Shown: one piece after another, positions 58,075-64,000 of the stretch
Layout of the letters: each line of letters begins with the position of its first letter
Position numbering within the stretch: position 1 is the stretch's first letter
Assembly (NCBI GenBank): GCA_018398815.1
Contig: CM031616.1
Location: 36,291,023 to 36,355,022 of the forward strand
Reading direction: 5' to 3'
DNA length: 64,000 nucleotides
From: Conus ventricosus
Lineage: Eukaryota > Mollusca > Gastropoda > Neogastropoda > Conidae
The notes under the pieces: model-generated
Told to the model about the DNA's origin: nothing
What the model saw: the letters and a program-made list of their open reading frames with translations, nothing else
Databases searched by the model: none
Made by a program: the position numbers and the translations under genes

Positions 58075-59622
58075 TCACACATCAGTCTCCATTCCGAAAT
58101 TGTTGGCACTAGAAGGATTGTTTGCCTTAACTGCGTGGTTTTCTTTTGTCTTTTCTGCAAGAGACACACGTTTCCTTCCTCCATCTCCATTATGTCAGAA
58201 CCAGACTCTGAATCAATGGAGGGCCCTTTTTTTTCTGGGTAGCTTGGACAGGACTGAACATGCTTGTAGGTGCCTTTGTCACCACCCTCTCCTTCTCTGT
58301 GGTAAAAGTAGTTTAAAGTTTGACACTATGACTGGAACTGGGAGAGCAATCGTCAGCACACCAGCAATTGCGCACAGTGAACCCACTAACTTGCCCACAC
58401 ACCTATAGGTCTCATATCACCATACCCCACGGTTTGTCATAGTGACCACAGCCCACCAAAACGCATCTGGAATACTCCTAAAATGTGTCTGATCAGCATC
58501 TGCTTCTGCAAAATACACTGCACTCGAAAACAGGATCACTCCAATGAACAGGAAGAATATCAGTAATCCAAGTTCTCTCATATGGCCTTCAGAGTCTGTC
58601 CCAGAATCTGTAGTCCCTTTGAATGTCTTGACAATTTAAAGATTCGAAACACTCTCACAAGCCCGATGACTCTCAAAATTGCCAGGGACATAGCTTGGTT
58701 ACTGCCCTTGTTCTCGTCTGCCACAACAGTACCAAGTGTGATAAAATATGGAATGATGGCAATGATATCAATGCAATTCATAATATTTTTGAAGAAACCT
58801 AACTTTTCTGGGCACGAAGCAAACCGCACAACAATTCAAATGTAAACCAGATGATGCAGCATGTTTCAATAATAAAAAAAGGTTCATTGAATTTGGGTAT
58901 GTCGTCTTCATGTAAAGATTCCCTACTGGTATTGTCTGTGGCATTCATCACTCGATAGTGTTTGAAATCTGGCAGTGTCTCCAAACAGAATATCACAATA
59001 GACAGCAGGATAATAACAACAGAAAAGATGGCAATTAGTCGGGCTGCAGTGGAACTTTCTGGATTTTTCAAACAGCAACCACACCCGCCTCTGAAATTCA
59101 TTTTGTGGTAAAGGTTTTTTCCTCTCTTTAATAAAGCCCTCATCCTCCCTATATCTTTCAAAGGCAAGTTCTCCCAGTTCATAGAACTTTATTTCTTCAG
59201 AGAACACATCAATTGGCAATTCACAGGTTTTCTCAACCTCCCCCACTTTGGTAAAAGTAAAGTATTGCATCAAAACTCGGTCGATTCCTGTCGAAAAAGT
59301 ATTCATTTCGAAGGGGGTCGTAGTACCGGTTCCTCTTCTGTGAATTTCCGAGGAGAGTGTCTGGGAACTGTTGCAGGGTTTTCAGCTGCGTCTCGAACCT
59401 CAGCCCGCTGACGTTGATCACAACCCGCTCACAGCACTCATAGTCGCTCCCGGGTGGGCCCATCCCATCATCCAGATTGACATTGTCTTCGTCGGACAGC
59501 TTGGGATAGGACCTGGAATTGGGAAGATTTGACAGTGAGAGAAGAGGTTTTTGGTAACTGTCTCGGTAATGAGTTACGGGCCCCCCATTGCCCTCAAGCC
59601 CTGCCATTGCGACTTCCATCAT
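58075..59622 (-). CDS. Shaker-type voltage-gated potassium channel (Kv1), frame broken by indels
   Basis: A plasma-membrane K+ channel subunit that forms tetramers and repolarises excitable cells. Start: ATG-ATG (59622) with an in-frame TAG at 59635-59637. The T1 domain (about 59430-59150) has [19 protein letters not shown] and [21 protein letters not shown]1 is [20 protein letters not shown]2 [15 protein letters not shown]3 [20 protein letters not shown]4 (about 58700-58610) is [21 protein letters not shown]5 is [20 protein letters not shown]. The pore carries TVGYGD only if a frame change at 58433-58436 is allowed, and S6 has [15 protein letters not shown]. The C-terminus ends METDV at stop 58075-58077, the Kv1 PDZ ligand. 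The span of 1548 nt (about 516 codons) equals normal Kv1 length and has no intron. About eight 1-2 nt indels break it, near 59233, 59065, 58832, 58580, 58434, 58395, 58313 and 58172; several lie in homopolymers. S4 position R2 is Gly. Either sequence error or a young pseudogene explains this. Confidence 0.9.
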
Positions 59623-60658
59623 AGGGTTGCTAGTCTAGGTCTGGCTCTCGGATATACATCCATGCAAGGTAGGGATAATCCCGAGCATCAAACTTGGCCC
59701 TAAGGCCGTAGGTTTCTCCACATTCGATCATTATAAATCGACAAAATGGCGGACAAAAATAATACTCTTGTTCCCCGGATGGAATCGATTATTTTGACGT
59801 CACAAGCACTTGCACGACTGTCATTAGACCTAGACAAAAGCAGACACAGCATCAAGCATGGTGAAAACAATTGTGATGCATCTAACTACACATTCCAAGT
59901 AAAGGAGGGAAAGCCATTCATAACAGCAACTAAGTACACAGGGTCAGTTTTCACAAAACAGCTGTCCCATTGCGCTACAATGAGCAACTAGTATTCCAAG
60001 CAAAGCACTGAATGTACACAGACAACCAACCCTCTCACAACATCATGCAGTGCCAGTGAGTCCTAGACCGCAGCCTGACCTAATATGTAGGATTGCAGTG
60101 CATAAAAAAAAGAACAGTCGGCTCTTCTCGAGCGAATGTACATGCATTCAAGGCGATCACAATCGTGACACTGGGGCTTGAATTGTGCAGTTCTCTACGA
60201 AAACTTAATACCTTTGTTGAAAACCACAAGGTAAATTTTGGCAGTTCTTCAGTTAATAATAGCACCGACCAATCAGAATTTGTTTGATCAACATAAATAG
60301 TTTTGTAGCGCTTTAACAATTTCAATTTTAATGCAGTATTTTCTAAAAATCAATTATATTTTCAGATTTATGATATGATTCAGATAGAAACTGCCTTTGA
60401 ATATATAATAACTATTTTCGTCGGGACTGATCTACTTTCTGCGGGCGAGTGACTTACCCTGTTCCATACGAAACGGAGCATGGTTTCGCTATTGGGGAAA
60501 ACTCAGTGTGTGCGTATCTCCAGAAGAACCGAGGAATGTGGTAAAGCATAAGGAATCACAAAGCGGCGTACGAAGAACGTGTGATTGTTTTCTCCTGTTT
60601 TCTGGATTAACAGTTTAAACTTGATGTGAAGATCTTGTGAAATTTATAAATGTGAACA
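59623..60658. promoter_or_regulatory. shared intergenic region between Kv1 and U1-70K
   Basis: About 1 kb separates the two divergent start codons. It must hold the 5' UTRs, and probably the promoter, of U1-70K; Kv1 may have further upstream untranslated exons. No TATA box was recognised. No CpG-rich core is obvious except mild enrichment near 60440-60540. Confidence 0.5.
60650..60655 (+). promoter_or_regulatory. start-stop codon pair just before the U1-70K start
   Basis: ATG immediately followed by TGA lies three bases before the U1-70K ATG and in the same frame. It proves that the reading frame cannot start further upstream. As a minimal upstream ORF it could slow initiation; that effect is inference. 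Confidence 0.5.
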
Positions 60659-60802
60659 ATGACACAGTATCTGCCGCCTAACTTGTTGGCTCTTTTCGCT
60701 GCGCGCGAGCCATTGCCGTATTTGCAACCTTACGATAAATTGCCGCACGAGAAGAAAAGACCGCCATATATTGGATTGAGTAGTTTTCTAAATAACTTTG
60801 AG
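60659..60802 (+). CDS. U1 small nuclear ribonucleoprotein 70 kDa (U1-70K), first coding exon
   Basis: The exon encodes [20 protein letters not shown] followed by a [17 protein letters not shown] segment. This is the strongly conserved N-terminus of U1-70K, the U1 snRNP protein that binds stem-loop I of U1 snRNA and reaches the Sm core and U1-C through this N-terminal stretch. It acts in 5' splice-site recognition in the nucleus. The exon ends in frame after NNFE at 60802, directly followed by GTAAGTGG, a near-perfect donor, in phase 0. An in-frame TGA at 60653-60655 fixes the start. The RRM and Arg-rich tail are not found in the remaining 3.2 kb, so intron 1 runs to or past the window edge. 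It faces away from the Kv1 gene. Confidence 0.9.
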
Positions 60803-63374
60803 GTAAGTGGATCAAATAATTCTTCTTTAAGTAGTTTTACTATTTGCTATCAGCTGTCTTAATCGGTTCTGTTCAACGCTGTAAACGTAGTCGATGAAAA
60901 TGTTCGCTGTCGGTTACTTTTTTATTTTTAATGTAATTTTTTTTAAAACTGCACTGAAAATCAGTTGGGCATCAGAATGAAGACCACACGTCACCACCCC
61001 TCTGCCTCTGCCCATATACTTTTGAAGCTTATAATACCACAGACAGAGAGATGAATTAAAATCTCGAAAAGGCACATGCCGGTTCAGTTATCAGTACTTC
61101 CACACTGTAATACACGTGACATGCATTATGATACAGAGAGACAATGAACCATTTAAGAATAGGCCTACTTGACAGTTTACCACTTGACTGCCGCTATTTT
61201 GTATCAGTTTTGTCTGCCGGAGCAAAATTTGATCTTTTGCGGTAGGTTCACTAATTTGATCAGTGCTCATTTATTTGTGGAGATAACTCTTAGATTTTTG
61301 GCATGTTTTCTTCAATTTCAGGTTCAGGTTCAGATTTAGGGGCGATGATTATTTCATCATAGCTCTCGAGGCTTTATATGCCCCTTCTTTGTGTGTTCTT
61401 TCATTTGTCAGGTCGACGGCGAGCCCAGTTTTTATTTTCGACCATCAAAGTCGAACATGGTGTCAGTAGGCTAATTATTTTATGCTTATCGATAAGATTT
61501 TTAAAAGAGTTGGTATCTGGTGCATGTTTGATGTTCTTCATATACCCAGGGCTTTAATATATAGATCTGCAAATAATATTTTGATTTTGTATATTCTGAG
61601 TATAATATATGATTTCAAAATGGAGTGACTGATGGCGGCGAACGAAGCAAAGTTAGAAATAGAGTTTGTTTAGAACTTACCGCCAATGACATTGACAAAC
61701 AAAGCACATGACAAGACACGATGCATTTCAACCACTTGGGTCTTCTTCAGGCGAAAAAATAAATCACATTTAACATGTGGGACAGTACAAACAAAGAACG
61801 AAAAAAGAAGAAAGAAAAATGACTCATCCGTTGTCGTCCATGTGGTCAGTGGGTGGAAATGACATGGGGCCAGGGGGATTATGGCAGAGGAAACGGAAGG
61901 CGGGGGGGTTGCGTCGGGGGAGGGGTGTGTGTGTGATATGATAGGGTTGTGTGTCTAGTTTATTAGGATGGTGTGGTATCTTTGTGATGGTTGTGGTAAT
62001 GGTGGATTGATAATAATGGTAAGGGGAAAGAAGGGGGGGGGGGGGGGGGGGGGGAGAAACTGAGGGGAAAAAAAAGGGGGGGGGGGGGGAATTTAAGGGG
62101 AAGGATAAAACAAAATTAAGATTAAATAGATGGAGGGTTGCTGTAACTACTGTATGAAGTGAGTGAAGGGGATGTGGTGGTGGTGTATGTATGTGTGTGT
62201 TGGTAGGGGATATTGCCAACTGATGTGGAAGTGGTGGGTATGTATGTTTGGTTATTGTTGGATATTGATGCCTTGGGGTGTAGTGTGCCCAGTAATACAT
62301 GATCTTATAATTCAACTTTTTTAAAAAATTATATTTTGCAAGCATACAAAGCCCCACAGCGGCAAAACAAAAAACATACAAACCCAGCAAAAAGTGGTTT
62401 TAGTGTTTACAAAGCACCGGTGTAAATATTTGGTAGTGAATTTATAACCCACAATTGTTGTTTTACATGATTATAATCCATGTATCCAAATTTCTGGGGT
62501 ACAGTACAATCCAGGAATCAAGGGACACAATTTTGTTTTCTTAGGTAGGTTCACTAATATGCCCACTGCTCTTTCAATTCTTGACATATATCTTAGATAC
62601 TTGGGAAATTTTCTCATTATATGTTTGGCTACAGCCAGATATCACAATAGTTTGATTTTGTTTGTTTTGTTTGTAATGAGTAGACCAAAAATATATAATG
62701 ATGAATGTTTTGTTTGAAAAACAGACACTTTCAGAACATAAAACTATAGCACTAAAATCACAATGAAATACCACAAAAACTGGTGTTAGTATCCTTTGAA
62801 CTTCAGGACAAACATCTGACAATGCATAAAATGTTTAGCAACTCATAGGGGACACTCCAGTCCTGGTAAAGTTCGCCCTCTTCCTCTGCCACGCCCCTCA
62901 CACTGGACCCTCGCCGTTGTCCTGACCCCCCTCCCCTTCCTCGACTCCCCTCCCGACGTCTCACGAAAGGAGGGAGGGGGCAGTCGCAGGGTTTATTTTT
63001 GTAGCGCGCCCTGCGCCAAATGACGCATTGAGTCTAAAATTGACCCATTACTTTTGCTCCTAGCGGGACATCGGGCGCATCATTTTTATATGCACGCGCG
63101 CCAGCCAAACATAAATATAAATAAATAGATTGCTACATCGTGTTTCAAAAGCAGTAGTCTTTCAACAAAACGATCAAGCAACAAAGACCCTAACTTATCT
63201 TAACCGAATGCTTTAAGAATAGATGAGTTCGTTCGGATGATTGTTAGAGGTTTATGTTCCAACCAATGAAAATTGCCGTTTTCTTTGGTTCTTGGAAAGC
63301 GGACACTTTCCTTTTCTTGGAAGAGTTTGCTGCTTTCAGTTTCAGAAAAAGTTGATTTCATATGTTCATCAAAG
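60803..63374 (+). other. U1-70K intron 1 (visible part)
   Basis: Starts with GTAAGTGG. A+T-rich with G-runs at 62034-62053 and 62076-62088. No second exon of U1-70K (the Arg/Glu-rich segment before the RRM) was seen. Positions 62990-63120 hold GC-rich DNA (TAGCGCGCCCTGCGCC, GCACGCGCGCCAGCC) that may be the 5' end of the hAT-like element. Confidence 0.6.
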
Positions 63375-63960
63375 ATGCCTCCTAAGAAAAAACCTAGACC
63401 AGAAAAGGGACAGAGGACGTTATTTGCATTCACACAAAAAACAGCGAGTAGTAGTAGGCCTCCGAGTGAAACAGAAATTTCAGTTTCCGAGTTGTCTGCT
63501 ACTTCAGATCGTGATGCACAGCCATCGACATCGAAACAACATGAACAGGCAACACGACATTTTCAAGTTGGTTGGCTCCATTCCTACCCATGGCTCAGTT
63601 ATGAGAACGGTCTTATGCACTGCAAACAGTGCAGGAAGCTGAAATTTACAAACACAATGGCTCAAGGGACAAATAACTTCCGAACGAGCACACTGACTAG
63701 ACATGTGTCTGGCAGCGATCACCAGCGAGCAATGGCAGCACCAAATGAGCAAAAGAGGATGTCAGTGGCTGCAGAAAAAGCGTTATCCAAAGAAGAGGAG
63801 GCGGTTCAAGTTGCTATGAAAGCTGTATTCTGGCTGTGTCAAGAAAGTCTGCCGCTTCATAAGTACCAGTCATTGCTGTCATTTCTTAGACTGTTAAATG
63901 TGCCCCACATTGAACACCTGCAGTGTTACCCATACTCTCTTTCACACGCACACACACACA
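63375..63960 (+). CDS. hAT/ZNF862-like TTF zinc-finger protein, 5' part
   Basis: An open frame starts MPPKKKPRPEKGQRTLFAFT, a basic and then Ser/Thr-rich start. About residues 65-125 form a TTF/BED-like zinc finger: RHFQVGWLHSYPWLSYENG, then C-x-x-C (HCKQCRK), then GTNNFRTSTLTRHVSGSDHQ. This is the usual N-terminal DNA-binding module of hAT transposases and of their domesticated relatives such as ZNF862. An alpha-helical stretch (AEKALSKEEEAVQVAMKAVF) follows. The frame stays open but runs into an (AC)n microsatellite at about 63948 and the window end, so the catalytic DDE/hAT dimerisation region is not visible. It lies inside U1-70K intron 1, in the same direction. Most likely a transposon copy, not a host gene. 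Confidence 0.75.
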
Positions 63961-64000
63961 CACACACAAACACAAACGCACACACGCACACCCTCGTACA
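63948..64000. repeat. (AC)n microsatellite at window end
   Basis: AC units with CACAAACACAAACGCAC interruptions. The repeat cuts the end of the hAT-like frame. Confidence 0.95.

Noticed and set aside
60448..60462. U1 snRNA-like word (GACTTACCCTG) in the probable U1-70K 5' UTR
   Set aside because: Tempting because it resembles the 5' end of U1 snRNA (ACTTACCTG), but there is an extra base and such a short word is expected by chance.

Overview
This is eukaryotic nuclear DNA, almost certainly from an invertebrate animal. A lophotrochozoan, most likely a marine gastropod mollusc, fits best. The grounds are a Shaker-type Kv1 channel gene, a U1-70K spliceosome gene with a canonical GT splice donor, long tRNA-derived SINEs, an RNase H-bearing LINE, piggyBac and hAT relics, and very dense (GA)n, (GT)n, (ATG)n, poly-G and poly-C simple repeats. 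The species call is inference. No bacterial-type operons, CRISPR arrays or phage genes are seen.

Layout. 1-2.7 kb: a 33-bp minisatellite mixed with (GA)n. 2.7-7.3 kb: simple repeats, a minus-strand tRNA-type SINE and a broken piggyBac transposase start. 7.3-12.7 kb: a cluster of different degraded satellites (about 140, 235, 46, 70 and 32 bp units), with a LINE 3' fragment inside one of them. 12.7-22 kb: microsatellites, a LINE fragment, and an 850-bp two-module retroposon flanked by a 16-bp target-site duplication. 22-46 kb: largely non-coding DNA with 51-bp, 56-bp and about 74-bp minisatellites, several LINE 3' ends and a solo copy of the second retroposon module. 46.1-48.5 kb: a 42-bp minisatellite. 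49.7-53.1 kb: purine-rich, (GT)n and poly-C tracts. 53.3-53.9 kb: a second copy of the two-module retroposon.

The only convincing host genes are at the right end. A single-exon Kv1 channel gene (58075-59622, minus) and the first coding exon of U1-70K (60659-60802, plus) stand head to head about 1 kb apart. The Kv1 frame is broken by about eight 1-2 nt indels, yet protein similarity runs through to the C-terminal PDZ-binding ETDV. This looks more like uncorrected sequence error than an old pseudogene, although the S4 arginine-to-glycine change is not explained by an indel. The first U1-70K intron appears to run to the window end and carries the start of an hAT/ZNF862-like TTF zinc-finger reading frame (63375 onward).

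Most of the long open reading frames elsewhere are artefacts of minisatellites whose unit is a multiple of three (33 and 42 bp) or of dinucleotide repeats. I found no convincing new multi-gene system. The best candidates for something undescribed are the two-module SINE, the LINE family with a GATAA-repeat tail and very short truncated copies, and the palindromic satellite at 7.3-8.6 kb.
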